Below are positions 37,476-49,484 of a DNA stretch of 64,000 nt, in pieces. The stretch spans positions 1,116,001-1,180,000 of the forward strand of contig JBHGNT010000006.1 in assembly GCA_043228905.1 (NCBI GenBank), in the 5' to 3' direction. Position 1 is the stretch's first letter. Every line of letters starts with the position of its first letter. Position numbers and translations under genes: made by a program. The DNA comes from Azolla caroliniana. Taxonomy: Eukaryota; Polypodiophyta. The notes below the pieces were generated by a model. The model was not told where the DNA came from, did no database searches, and saw only the letters and a list, made by a program, of their open reading frames with translations.

Positions 37476-38954
37476 GTGTGCTTAGGGAGGAGCTTGGTAA
37501 TGACATCAACACGGGTACTAGCCATGGCCATGGCCATGGTGATGGTGATGGTGGGTGGTGCTGAGGGTGGAAGCATTGGTGTGAACTATGGTCGAGTGGC
37601 TAACAACCTCCCTTCACCCCAAGAGGTAGTCACCCTCATCAAGCAGCTAGGCGTTCAAAAGGTGAAGCTCTACGATGCCGACCCATCGGTCGTCGCCTCC
37701 TTCGCGGGTTCCGGCATCGACCTAGTCATCGCCATACCCAACCAGGACCTTCCTCGGGTGGCGTCCAGCCAACACGAGTCCGACACATGGCTTTCATCGT
37801 ATGTGGTCCCGCACCTCCCGGCCACACGCATTGTCGCCATTGCGGTCGGCAACGAGGTCCTCTCATCCCCGCGGCCCGACGTCCGCTCCCTTGCACCCTC
37901 TCTCCTCCCCGCCATCCGCAACATACACTCCTCCCTCTCCAAGCTCGGCCTCCACTCACATATCAAGGTCTCCACCCCTCACACCCTCTCTATCCTCGCC
38001 TCCTCTTTCCCTCCTTCCATGGCCGCATTTAACCCTTCCATTGCCACTCCTTTCATGAAACCTCTGCTGGATTTCCTGGCCTCCATTAACTCCGTCGTTA
38101 TGATCAATGTCTACCCCTTCTTCGCCTACGAATCCCAACCCAGCACCATCTCACTCAACTATGCACTCTTCCAAGGATCATCGTCACATGGTGTAAATGA
38201 CCCCCACAGTGGGCTCTTCTACACCAACCTATTCGACGCCCAGCTCGATGCTTTCTTCGTGGCCATGGCGGCCCTTGGACACCCCGACATGCCCGTCGTG
38301 GTGACCGAGACCGGGTGGCCATCCAAAGGCGAAGAAGCCGAGGTTGGAGCCACACCTAAGAATGCTGAGACATACATCACCAACCTTATCAAACATATAA
38401 CTTCCAATGTTGGCACACCAAGAAAGCCTAATGCGTCAATAGATGCCTACATCTTTGCTCTCTTCAACGAGAATATGAAGGATGGCCCCGAATCAGAGAG
38501 GAACTATGGACTATTCTATCCCAACCAACGACGGGTATACGAGTTAGACCTTGTGTCCACGCGAGCATCGAGCTCTGGGTCAGGGCCGAGAGAGAGGGAC
38601 GAGGAAAATAAGCACAATTCACATTCACATTCTTATCACTCTCGGTACAGAAACCGAAACCAATGGGGATCCGGTGCGGGTGCAGAAACGTCGTGGTGGT
38701 GCGTGGCAAATGGCAGTGCGGACATCCCCGCGTTACAAGCAGCGATGGATTACGCGTGTGGGCCGGGCAGGGCGGATTGCTCATTGATCCAACCGGACCA
38801 GCCTTGCTTCTATCCCAATACACTTGTGGCCCACGCTTCATTTGCGTTCAATAGCTACTACCAACTCAACAAACAATGGGGTGGAACATGTAGCTTTCAA
38901 GGGGCTTCACAACTAACCAAACAAGACCCAAGTGAGTTCCATCCCCTCCCCTCT

Positions 38955-38989
<35 letters not shown>

Positions 38990-39777
38990 TGAGTCTCTCA
39001 ACGAGATCTCAACAACAACATACGTGCACATATATATATCTAGCTTTACATATATGTACATGTGCGTTGTATATCCAAATACAATTGGGGGGAATAGCCC
39101 ACTTCCTATCATGCATCACACCTAGCAATGGTATGGCCTATGGGATACCTCACCACGAGTATAAACTGTGGTCCCACTGTTGGAACTTGGAATTATAGTG
39201 TGAATACGTCCAATACTCCTTTTGATATATATATACATCATGAGGTATATGGGGTCTTAAGACTTCTTATACATCTTGGTACGTAGAGCCTTCCCTATAT
39301 ATCCTCATGATGTTTGGCCCCCCTGTTGGAAGTGAAGTGGGGAAACGTCAAAGACAGTCTTCTCATACATATAAATCACAGGGTATGTGGACCTCTTAAG
39401 CAGACTTGTGGTTGGAAAATATATGGAAGTTCTTTTCGCATACATACATATTGCCGAGTATGTGGAGTCTCGCCTATAAAGGCTCGTAATACTTGTCCGT
39501 AATGATGGAGAGAGGTGGGACAATGTGCAAAACGTGACAATGATATCTACCGACTATGCACATTAAGGGAAACATAGTAAAGCTCATTAGGTGAATGCCA
39601 AGTTTTCTATCCATTTAACTAAAAGTAGGTCATATATGCAGATGTATGCATATGCTTGTTTATATTTTATTGTCTATAACATTGCCTTTTGTTGTTTATA
39701 TTTTATTTTTAATTCATTTTGTTCTTTCCATTGTAATTGTAGGTTATCATGGTTGCAAATACATTGGAAGCGTTTGA
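37470..39777 (+). CDS. Glucan endo-1,3-beta-glucosidase (GH17 + X8/CBM43)
   Basis: This secreted enzyme hydrolyses cell-wall or plasmodesmatal callose (beta-1,3-glucan). Exon 1 is 37470-38931. After an 811-bp GT-AG intron, exon 2 is 39743-39777; it completes DPS|YHGCKYIGSV and the stop. Numbered from 37470 the protein has 498 residues: signal peptide (about 1-32, Ala/Met/Val-rich), GH17 domain from GSIGVNYGR (34) to about 365, acid/base E129 (VGNEV) and nucleophile E280 (VTETGWPSKG), a His/Ser/Arg-rich linker (378-405), then the X8 carbohydrate-binding domain (409-494) with six Cys (411, 430, 437, 446, 474, 492). It stops right after X8, so no GPI-anchor signal exists. The start is uncertain because in-frame ATGs reach back through the repeat to 37278. 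Exon 1 is GC-rich relative to its surroundings. It appears intact. Confidence 0.92.
38932..39742 (+). other. Intron of the GH17 gene
   Basis: The donor is AAGACCCAA|GTGAGT and the acceptor ATTGTAG|GTTATC. It holds a (CA)n tract at about 38958-38986 and imperfect internal repeats (GGTATGTGGACCTC, GAGTATGTGGAGTC). Confidence 0.85.
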
Positions 39778-41569
39778 AAACCCCTTCCTATAGATGTCTA
39801 ATGCACTCACTCTCACACACACTCATTTGGCTTCTTCATCCGTTCAAACTCTATTATGAAGTTAGAGCTTTCAGAACTAGTATGTTTATAGCATACAATG
39901 TAGAACAATGATAATGAATAGTTACCTCTAATTGAGGACAAGGGTGTTTGCGTGTTTTGATTGTGGTTCTTATATGGTGTCTATCTTTTTGTCCCATGCT
40001 ACTGTTCATTTTTAATTAAGAATAGTCTCTTTCTTCTTACTATAGTTTTTCAATAAAAGAAAATCAGATAGGATTTCTGTTTAGTGTTTAAAAATATCTA
40101 CACAATTGTTAGTGCGGTTGTGTTTTTCATTATATAACTATTAGGCATAGAGAATATGGCCTTCAATGTGCATTAAGATTTAGATAGATAATTTGAAGCA
40201 ACTAGGCTTTTCTATTATGTATTTATACATATGCAACTTTATTGTAGTCTTGGGAGGTCAAATATATATCTATCAGCGGAGGACCCAAAATAGAGCTTTT
40301 AAATAGGGTCCCAACGCATGTAACAAATTCTCATTGTAGGGAATAAATAGATCTAAAATGAAAAGGAAAAAATGGATTTTTTTCCTTTTGTGAATCTACT
40401 TGTTGATCTTGATCATATTAGAGCTTGCCATCTCTCTCACATCTGCATTATGAACTCTTCCTTGTAAAAAATTCTTCTGCATGAGGGTCACTTACCCCTC
40501 ACAATCTACTCGAAATAGGTTTTTACTCATACCTTCGAGTATGACAATAGAATCTATCTACCGATCCCAGCATTTCTATTTTTCTGCTGCAAGTGCTTTT
40601 GTTCTCTGTTTGTTGATAGCTTGAGTGAACACTAGCAAATCCAACTTCCAAGAGTTTTGCTTTGGCTTTCATCCTCATTCTGCTTTTAATTATTACTTAT
40701 TTAACATGCGTTCTTTGGTTCTTGCACTCCTTACGGTGCTGCCAAGGGCCAAGAGACACACAAACAAACATCTTTGGGAAAGCACAAGAGGTATGATATA
40801 ATGTACTGTAACTACAACAGTTGCAGATCCCTCCACAATGAATACATTCTCAGCCACTAACCATGTCATGTTGAATAATTCATACTGAGCATTGCCTCTG
40901 GCAATTTGTTTATCAAGTGTTCAGAAACAGATCATCATAACTAACAGACCTATATCGAAGTTACAAACACTCTTCCTTTAATTATTTCTAGTTACATCAA
41001 CGGTCATATGTCAGCAAAATAAACGAGTGGTGCTTGCAAAATGAAATGCCATTAATAGTAAATAAGCTGGTTATCATACAACTATGTATTTTGTACATGG
41101 TTGAACCAGAAATGATTAGCGTCAACTATCAGTATGACAATTCAAACAATACCTTGTGTAAATCAATTAAAATCATGGTGGTTTAGGGTTTGACAAATTG
41201 CCTATTGGAAGTTAAGGACCTAGAATTCAGTTGCTATGTGGATTTTTTAACAATTTCTCACATCGCTGACTAATTCCAACAGACCTCAAACTAGAAAGAA
41301 CTTACAATCTCCAAACCATACAACCTTACGGAGAGCATAGTGCACTTTACACATCTGATTAATCTAGTTCTAATATCATCCCTTGCAAAACGAATGAAAC
41401 TTTTCTTCTCTGACAAAACTAATCACACTATTGTTACAAAGGGCATTCATTTCTCACGTTACAAAGAACTCACTGAATCTACGACCATGCATCTTATATA
41501 CAAAAACTGTCTGATCTTTTGCAGACTCAACTATGTGAAAGAAAACGTGACCTCAATGCTGATTCAAAA
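39778..41569. other. Convergent spacer between the GH17 and ACR genes
   Basis: The two genes face each other, so this holds both 3' untranslated regions. It is AT-rich; AATAAAA occurs at 40052-40058 as a possible polyadenylation signal for the glucanase. No other gene is seen. Confidence 0.5.
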
Positions 41570-43844
41570 CTAAGAACATGGCTTGACCAAACCAAGATTC
41601 GAGGAGAAACGTTCCCATTGTGTCTTGATCAAATTCCCAAAAGAAAATCCAGGTTTCCCCATATTGTCTTCACTATAGGACCTTCCAAGCTTCGGTATAT
41701 CTTTCACATGCAGTATTTGTTGACCCATCTCATTACGTATAGCTTCGATTCTCTTCATATCCACTGGACCACCTGAGGAATCAGTGACATAAAAAGTATT
41801 CACTGCTTTCTTGCCTTGTGTTGTCACATCAGCTCTCGCCACAGACAAGCCATTCTCTCTGAAGATTCGTGTTATATCAGAAAGTAATCCTACTCTATCA
41901 CTCGTGCATAGCTCAAGCCTAATACCCTAGAAATCAACATGAACAAAAAAGGCATTCAACCTGTTGAAAAGCAATCCAAGGAATATTATCATTACTAGCA
42001 ACAGTAGAGGGTTTTTTCACTATAAAATCAATCCAAGGAAACTATAATCATCAATCATTGTAGGTAGCAAATAACACTATATACGTCAAACAAACACAAC
42101 CACTAACTACAGAAATTTTTGTTTACCTGTGATACTCTTCGTTCTATTGCTGCTTCAAGGCACTTGATGACCCTCTGTTTCTCGCCTTCAGTATCCAGTG
42201 TGCACCCATCCATATGACGGATATAATATTCCTATTTGTTGAAATAATCACAAAAGAGATTAAATCTCTTCCTATAGTGGGTAAAGACCAACTAGGTGAA
42301 TAAGTAAAAAACGTATTGTTCAATAGCATTACCTGAACAGCATTAGGTCCATCTGAATCTATAGTGGCATGGAAGACAACATATTGCATGTCTGTAAGGG
42401 TACAAACAGTATCAAACAGGAGTTTGGAACGATCCTTGCAACAAATGGTCACTACTGAGTAGCCTTTCTCGAGGCAATTCTCTATAGAGATGTGTGGTCT
42501 ATCTACATAGCTAGTACTTGACCCCTCATAGTCTCGATCAGCAAACATCATTTGATGCAATCTCCTCTCTGTGTGCGTCAAACCAACAGAGAAGTCGGTC
42601 TTCGCTCCTTTCCGGTCATCTCTTGCCTTCAAGACATTAGAAAGCTGTTCTTTCATAAAGTTTAGCTTTTGAGGTTCTTCAATGGGGCCACCAGAGTTTT
42701 CATCAGTGACATAAACAACACAAGCAACTCTTGTATTATGTGTCCAAACCTCAGCAGCCACAACGTTACACTTTAAGTTGGTAAGGACTGCAGAGATTTC
42801 AGATAGAAGCCCTGGTCGGTCTGTGCCGATCATTTCTATTGCTGTATGCTCAGCTATAGCTTGCATACCCACAATTCGTCCCAAGCATGTCCTTACTTCA
42901 GGGGTAGTGACAATCCTTTTTGCACCCAACGACTGCCAAAAACATAGAGAGCATGTATTGATAACATTGCCATCACTGAAAATGACACCCATGTCAATTA
43001 TGCAGACATACAAGAAGAAAACTTTTTTTGGGAGGGTTCACAAGTGTACAATATTACATTTAACTCAAATATCAAAGTCATACATGTTTTTCAAAAGGTT
43101 CGGGATAGGATAATAAAGCAAACCTGTTGGATAAATTCTATTAACTTTTCATCAATAAGCTTGTTACCAAGTTGATCAGTGACATGGAACACTGTCAAAC
43201 CAGAAATTACATCTGGTCAGATCACAGAAGGAATTCATTTTCCTCGAAGTAAAAGGATAATAAAAATGCAATCCTATCAAATGTAAGACAAAATAAAGCA
43301 ACGAAGACCAAGACATATGATGTACACCAGAGACGCATACCATCCATGAACCAACCACCATCAGACGAAATATATGCTTTGGAAATGACAAGGTCAAGAT
43401 CGGTGAGGACCTGAACAACTTCCAAGAGACTTCCATGCTTATTTGCACTGTCAACCTGATATTCAGATAGATAAGCTTAAGTCTCTTAATTACCATAGTT
43501 ATCATCACCAAAGTCTGAAAAAACATCTCACCTTAACTAAGGTGTAATCCTTACATGCTTTATTATCAACTACAACCCTGTAAGCAGGTGTCGAGCAAAC
43601 TTATTAAGAGACAGATATGCATGGACTAAGACCCAACCACATACCACAAAAACAGTTTTATCTTATTTGATTCAGCTTTTGGAAATCTATCATCGTGTTT
43701 TGAATAATATCTTATAGAAATTATCCTGGTTTTTTCATTTTCTACCGTTTTTCTTATCTTTTAGTTGGCATACCTTGGAGGATTTATTCGTTGGCTCAGC
43801 GTTTCGTACTCTGGATCAAAGTACGGCCAACAGATTGGCTCCAT
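41570..43844 (-). CDS. ACT-domain-repeat (ACR) protein, frame broken in last exon
   Basis: ACR proteins are plant regulators with four ACT domains, thought to sense amino acids. Exons on the minus strand are 43844-43774, 43577-43532, 43455-43341, 43191-43124, 42932-42333, 42231-42127 and 41928-41570; all introns are GT-AG and phases agree through exon 6. The start is [14 protein letters not shown]. Domain pieces are [20 protein letters not shown] (ACT1), [20 protein letters not shown] (ACT2), [20 protein letters not shown] (ACT3) and [16 protein letters not shown] (ACT4). At 41879-41882 a CT is duplicated (minus TTTCTCTGATAT), so as written the protein stops at 41874-41872 after 353 residues. 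Without it the frame runs on through [10 protein letters not shown] to 41570, 453 residues, the normal ACR size. The change is a sequencing error, a real null allele, or a truncated protein lacking ACT4. Confidence 0.88.
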
Positions 43845-44153
43845 CTCTCTGCAACAGCATGCAAACAGTGATTCTAATAAATCTCTCTCTCTCTCTCTCT
43901 GTTTTATATACATACGTATATAAATACACATACGTGTGTATTGGTGTGTGCATATCGACATACCACCACGAGAAAGCTCTCTTTATTTCTAAGTCTCTTA
44001 TGTAAAATGTGATTATGTCAACAAAATTACGGAGAGAGAGCTCTCTATGATCTGTGTATGCATAATATACATACACATTCGCATAAGCTTAGACATATGC
44101 ATACCCATACACATAAGCAGATGCATAATATATACATATATAACATATCAGAA

Positions 44154-44189
<36 letters not shown>

Positions 44190-45064
44190 AGTATACATTA
44201 TATATGAATCACCAAAACGAAGGATCTTTCTATAAAGAGATATCGTGAAAGAAATCCATCCGTCTCTTTCATCTTTGCATTCATATATGAATACAAGTCA
44301 CCAAGAAAACACGATCTCTATATCTGTTTCTGCATTATATACGAACACATATATGTACAAATATGTGTACGCATACACATGCACATCAAGAAAAGCCGAA
44401 AGCAAGGTATATATGTCGGATGAAATGAATAACACACCAGAAAGGAAGCTTGCGTTCTTCAGTCCAAAGACGGAGAGAATCAGAGAGATAGGAAGGGAAT
44501 CAGGCGTTAAACGAAGAAGGAAGATATGAAACGGAACAAGAAGAAGAAGGAACAGCGAATGAAACGATCAGGCGGACGTGTTTATCGTCCAGGGGAGCAA
44601 CAGACCACATTCTAGGCATGTCTGAGCGGATGATCAAGAATGGAGTGAGAGAAAGGAAACGGCGATGGCGATGGCGATGGCGATGGCGACGGTGACGAGG
44701 GGGGGGGGGGGGGGGGGGGGGATGAAGAAGGGGAGGAGGACTGCGTTCTATTTCTTTTTGCCTTTTTCCTTTTTCCTTTTTCCTTTTAGTTTTGGGTGGT
44801 TTTCTCTTATTAGTTTTTATTTTTTTCCCCCTCGTTTTTTATTTGCTTTGTTTTGGTGGTGGGGGGTAACAAGAAGAAGAAATAAATAGTTCAGTTCGTT
44901 GGGGGTTCCCCAATCCAATCCAATCCATTGCTCCCTTGGGGGGTTTTATTTTTTTGGGTGGGGGAGGGGGTCCTCCCGCACTCCTCTTTCTTTATCTACA
45001 ATTTTTCCTACTTGATTGTGTCCCAATGTTGGGGCTCAACTCAACCATGCAATTCCCAACACCC

Positions 45065-45098
<34 letters not shown>

Positions 45099-46180
45099 TC
45101 ATCCTCCTCCTCATTATTATTAGTATTATTATAATTGTTCCATGTTTTGCGGTCTCCCCTCTCGGGTTTGTGGTTTATATCATAGCATCGAAAGTCATAC
45201 AATTGAGAGAACCCAAGTTCTATCCTTGCCATGGGCTAGAGGCATGTCGTCTAATATCAATCTTCCATCAACTTTAAAAACATCTCTCTCGCTCTCTCCA
45301 AACCCCCCACTCACCCACCCACCCACCCACCCACTCACCCATACGTACTGGTTTCGACCTAACATTTTCAGTTGCATCGGTCTGATGTGTTGATGTGACT
45401 GAACATCACCAAATTCCCAGTTGTGCCAATTGTCATTGCAAGTTGGCCTCGTCCTTTGTTCTAGATGCCATTTTGCACACTATTATTCTTGGTTTGTCAT
45501 GACTCATCTTGGTTAAAGTCATTGTATCATTATCACAAGTTGGTTTGCTTTTTGAGAAGGGGAGTAATTTTTGGCGAAAATAAACCAATATGTATCTTCT
45601 TTTATTTTGATTTCATATAAAAAATTTAGTGTCTTTTTTGTTTCTTTTTCTTATTGCTTAGTTATCGTTAACATCGTAGCACTTTGTGGTTGTCCTTACC
45701 ATTTCAACCATTGCGGTCTTTTCTATTGTCATTGATAGTTGCCCCTCGCCCTAATCGTCAATATTGCTACTTGGTTGTTGTCATGTAATGCAATTTCTGG
45801 CCATTAGGCTTTTAACATTAGGTTGTTCCTAGCTATTAGTTGTCACTATTTGTTTGTCTCAAGAAGTGTGGGCCATGCGCCTAACATTATTAGGTGGTTG
45901 TGAGCTAGTGTGACCATTGCCTTTTGGGCATATCAAGTCGTGCGCCCATTGCTCATAAGAGTGATGTTTAGTTGACATAGTTTCTAGTGAGTATTGTTGC
46001 TTTGGTTTACGGTCCTCATAATACTTGTGGATTAAGACACAAAGTTTTCGTTGTCAACCACCTTTGACCATTTGCTTTGTACTTATACTTTCTCTATATT
46101 TAGTAACAGTTCATGACCTTCTTTGATTGCATCTTATGAAACCAATTAAAGGCAACAAGGCAATTAATGATTTGTAAGAG
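43845..46180. other. ACR upstream region and spacer
   Basis: This includes the ACR 5' region, with CT (43883-43900), GT (44163-44189) and CGATGG tracts, a 23-base G run (44699-44721) and a 29-base C run (45068-45096). The minus strand of the first 800 bp should hold the ACR promoter and leader, but no clear TATA box is assigned. Beyond 45.1 kb I see only AT-rich spacer. Confidence 0.45.
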
Positions 46181-46570
46181 TGACAAATGTTTCTTGGGTT
46201 AGTGGAATATTACCACAAGTTTGTCAATGATTATGCTAAGATACATAGTTATGGAATGAGAGGCATTTTCTTTAAATTGGCTGATTAATAAACATTTTGT
46301 GTTGGAAACTAACGTTTGGGATTTTGCAATGTGTCACTTGTATTACTCAAAAACAAGAATCTATTGTATTCAAAAGAAAAAATGTTGAATAACGCCGAAC
46401 AAGTAGTTCCGAGTTGTGACTCATGAGTGAGAGTTAACGGGTATTGTCAAAGGATGCCATTATTGGTATGCAACTAAAAACTTTGTATGACCACAAAAGT
46501 ATTAAGTTGTTTGTAATTCATATGGTTATGAACAATAGAAAGGCTCATTGGACAAAAAATATTCACAAGT
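46180..46570 (+). pseudogene. Decayed Ty3/gypsy RT-RNase H fragment
   Basis: The frame near 46190-46245 reads FLGLVEYYHKFVNDYAKI, aligned with FLGFANFYCKFIQDYSKI of pol F. About 60 bp on, DFAM.HLYYS and, after a frameshift, VTHE*ELTGIVK fit the RNase H motifs (DASDFA, HEKELLAIV). Stops and frameshifts are frequent and no LTRs are found. The fragment is older and of a different lineage from F. Confidence 0.6.
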
Positions 46571-48004
46571 TTAATTGTACATTAAGATATTAGCAATTCT
46601 AATATATAATAATGAGAGAAGTCCTTATTTGATTATCAATTACTATACTTTATTGTTTATCAACATAACAAACAACTTTTTGGATGGGTTGCATGGGTGA
46701 TGGGATAATGATTCTACACATAAGACAATGTTGTAAGTCGTATGCAATATCCCACTGGTGTCATGTATATAGCTCATTTACATGTGTCTAGAGTAGAACT
46801 ATCGAGTTTCTAAATTAGAAAGATATATAGTCTCAAAATGTTCGCAATGGATATTAACTAGGCACATATCTCAAATCTATTTTAAAGGTGAATGGAAAAG
46901 CACATAATCGGACAAGAAGAAGTTGTAAGAGGATGATTATCACCAAAGGTGGCTTAAACCACCTTATAATTTAGTAGCCCCTGTTTAAAACAAAAGGTAT
47001 ACACCTCGATTAGTAAAGGGTATACACCGCACATATAATAGGAAGACATGGTTAGGGTTTATCTATGTAGCACTTAACACTAATTACCCAACTTACAACA
47101 AGTGTGTGGAGAAAGAAAGATCTCTTGCTTGCATTAAAAAGGAGGCTCAAGTCTAAAGTTCAAGAAGAAGATCTAAAAGGTTGTTCCCTTTTACATTCAG
47201 GTGACCATTTGGGCTAGTGCTTTAGAACAAATTTTTTTTCTCTTAGTCTCATAATCAGTTCAATGTGCATCTCAATGCCAATGTCTGCATGGATTGTGCT
47301 AGGTATTCAACACAAAATTATCCCAAGTTTTGAGCACATTCTTTGCATATGAAGCTCATGCCATGAAGCGATATCTTTCCCATCTAATGCACTAGCAATG
47401 TAGTCAATACTTGTACCATCAAGCTTGGCTCAAAATTCCAGGCATGCCATATAGCAAACACTTGAGTTGTGGTAAAATCTTGTATGGGTAAAGTGTTTAA
47501 TTAATTGTGTGTACACGATTAAGTTGAAGAGTGTGTTTAGAGATACCTTTAATAGTTAGTATAACGCAAGTAGCTCAAGGATGACTAAAACTCACCCTCA
47601 TTCGTCTTGCCAACAAAGGGTAGATTGTAGTACACCCTCGAACATTGACCTCGAGGTCATTCTTGCGAATAGTCAGCATTAGTCTTCACATTTCTCTAGT
47701 TTCAATCTTTTCTCCCATTGGTTAATCTCAAGTAGTGGTTAATCATTTGTATACCCATTTTACCTATTTTAAGTCGAAACACATCCACAATTTAGCATTG
47801 CTATGTAGTTAAGAGTAATACTTATGGTCTCTTCCAAAGATGATCTACCAGTGGGAAAAATTACAAATATAATCAAGACGCTCAAGTAAATTTGAAAGAT
47901 TTCACATGAAATATCTTTAAGCTTAAGCACATGTTGTATCATTTGACTCTTGGGTCAATTTAGAAACATTTTGAAATACTTTTGTTCTTTCCTTTTTTAT
48001 CAAA
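46571..48004. other. Spacer, nothing recognised
   Basis: AT-rich sequence with short open frames only; no gene, LTR or tandem repeat is recognised. Confidence 0.4.
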
Positions 48005-48088
48005 GTTCAGATGGTCAAGCGGTCTAAGGCGCCATACTCAAGTTCTGGCTCTCGTGAGAGAGCATGGGTTCAAATCCTACTCTTGACA
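48005..48088 (+). pseudogene. tRNA-Leu(CAA)-like copy 1
   Basis: AGATGGTCAAGCGGTCTAAG, GCGCCATACTCAAGTTCTGG and GGGTTCAAATCC line up with D arm, anticodon arm (CAA) and T arm of plant tRNA-Leu(CAA), and the class II variable arm (CTCTCGTGAGAGAG) is kept. One mismatch each in the acceptor, anticodon and T stems, and the lack of the intron usual in this plant tRNA gene, argue for a derived copy. It is the best preserved of five. Confidence 0.75.
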
Positions 48089-48173
48089 AGTTCCTTGTTG
48101 TTTCAATCTAGTTATTGGGACATTAAGCCAAAATATTGAAATATTTTTGTTTAAGAAAATGTTTATTAACTTG

Positions 48174-49105
48174 AGACCAAGATGGCCAGGTGGTCAAAGG
48201 CACCAAACTCAAGTTCTAGTTCTCGTTAGTGAGCGTCGGTTCAAATCCCACTCTTCGCAAGTTGCTTATTGTTTGAATCCCATTGTTGGGACGTTAAGCC
48301 ATTTTTATATTTATTTTATATTTGATGATTGGGTATACATCCTGTTGTAACATTTGTATCATGGGTCAATTTGGAAAAATGTTGGAATATTTTTGTTCCT
48401 AGTTGTTTTTTAGCCAATTTAGAAAAATATTTAAATGTTTCTTTATCCAAAGTCATGGTTGAGCGGTCTGAGGCACCAAACTCAAGATCTAGTTCTAGTT
48501 CTTGTGAGCGAGTGTGGGTTCAATTTACACTCTTGACAAGTTACTTGTTGTCTTGAATCCCATTATTAGGGCTTTAAACCATTTTTATTTTTATTTTATT
48601 TTCGATGATTGGGATACATCTTGGTGTATCATTTGTCTCATGGGTCAATTTAGAAAGACGTTAAATTTTTGTTTTAAGGACGCATACTCAAGTTCTAGTT
48701 CTTGTGAGAGAGTGTGGGTTCAAATGCCACTCTTGACAAGTTCCTTCTTGTTTCAATCCCATGATTGGGACGTTACGCCATTTTTATTTTATTTTTGATG
48801 ATTGGGTATTTACATCCGGTTGTATCCTTTGTCTCATGGTTCAATTTAGAAAAAGTTGAAATATTTTTGTTTCTAAATACTTTTTATTATCTAAAGTCAA
48901 GATAATTGAGAGGTCTAAAGCACTAGACGCAAGTTTTGGTTCTCGTATGAGAGCGTGGGTTCAAATCCCATTTTTGGTACTTTAAGCCATTTTTATTTTT
49001 ATTTTTATTTTTTATGATTGGGTATACATCCTGTTGTATCATTTGTCTCATGGGTCAATTTAGAAAGATGTTAATATTTTTCTTCCTTTGTTTGTTGATA
49101 ATAAG
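48174..49105 (+). repeat. Tandem tRNA-Leu-derived repeats, copies 2-5
   Basis: Further copies lie at 48174-48259, about 48451-48538, 48681-48738 (5' truncated) and 48895-48978. Each keeps CAAGTTCT.GTTCTCG and GTGGGTTCAAAT. Each is followed by the same AT-rich tail (CATTTTTATTTTTATTTTAT, then TGATTGGGTATACATCCTGT and CTCATGGGTCAATTTAGAAA), as is copy 1, so the unit is tRNA part plus tail, about 170-280 bp. The array is cut at 49105 by copia B. Confidence 0.8.
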
Positions 49106-49395
49106 TGTTGAGAATCAAACTCAACTTTCCATAGATAGGTTTCACACTAGCTCATGGACATTCTAGGCTAGTTTTGTAAATAGTAGAAAGGGCGCTTGCC
49201 CTAGCTTAGTTGGTATATAAACCAACTCATTGTAACTTAGTTAATGTTGGATGTATTTCGTTTCATTAATAGTATATACACTTTTGTCTATCTCTCTCTC
49301 TCTCTCTCTCTGCTGGTACACATACACACACTTACGTTCACCTTCCGCTACATAGCAATCACCACAGACTCCATTTCCTAACATGGTATTAGAGC
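49106..49395 (+). repeat. Copia B 5' LTR (278 bp) and primer-binding site
   Basis: The LTR runs from TGTTGAGAATC (49106) to CCTAACA (49383), with a TATA box (GGTATATAAACC, about 49210-49221) and a CT tract. TGGTATTAGAGC (49384-49395) is one base from the tRNA-Met primer site. Confidence 0.85.
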
Positions 49396-49484
49396 GTGTG
49401 GTTACCTGATCAAGCATTCTCGACTGTGTTGTGCTGCACTCCGATGATCAACAGAACCGGCCCATCAACAGAGAAGAAATCATC

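Noticed and set aside
37166-37576. Minus-strand Met-Ser/Met-Pro repeat protein
   Set aside because: It is the opposite-strand reading of the ATGGGC/ATGGAC repeat at the glucanase start.
48005-48088. Functional tRNA-Leu gene
   Set aside because: Mismatches in the acceptor, anticodon and T stems and membership in a decaying tandem array favour a derived pseudocopy. It is listed as a pseudogene.
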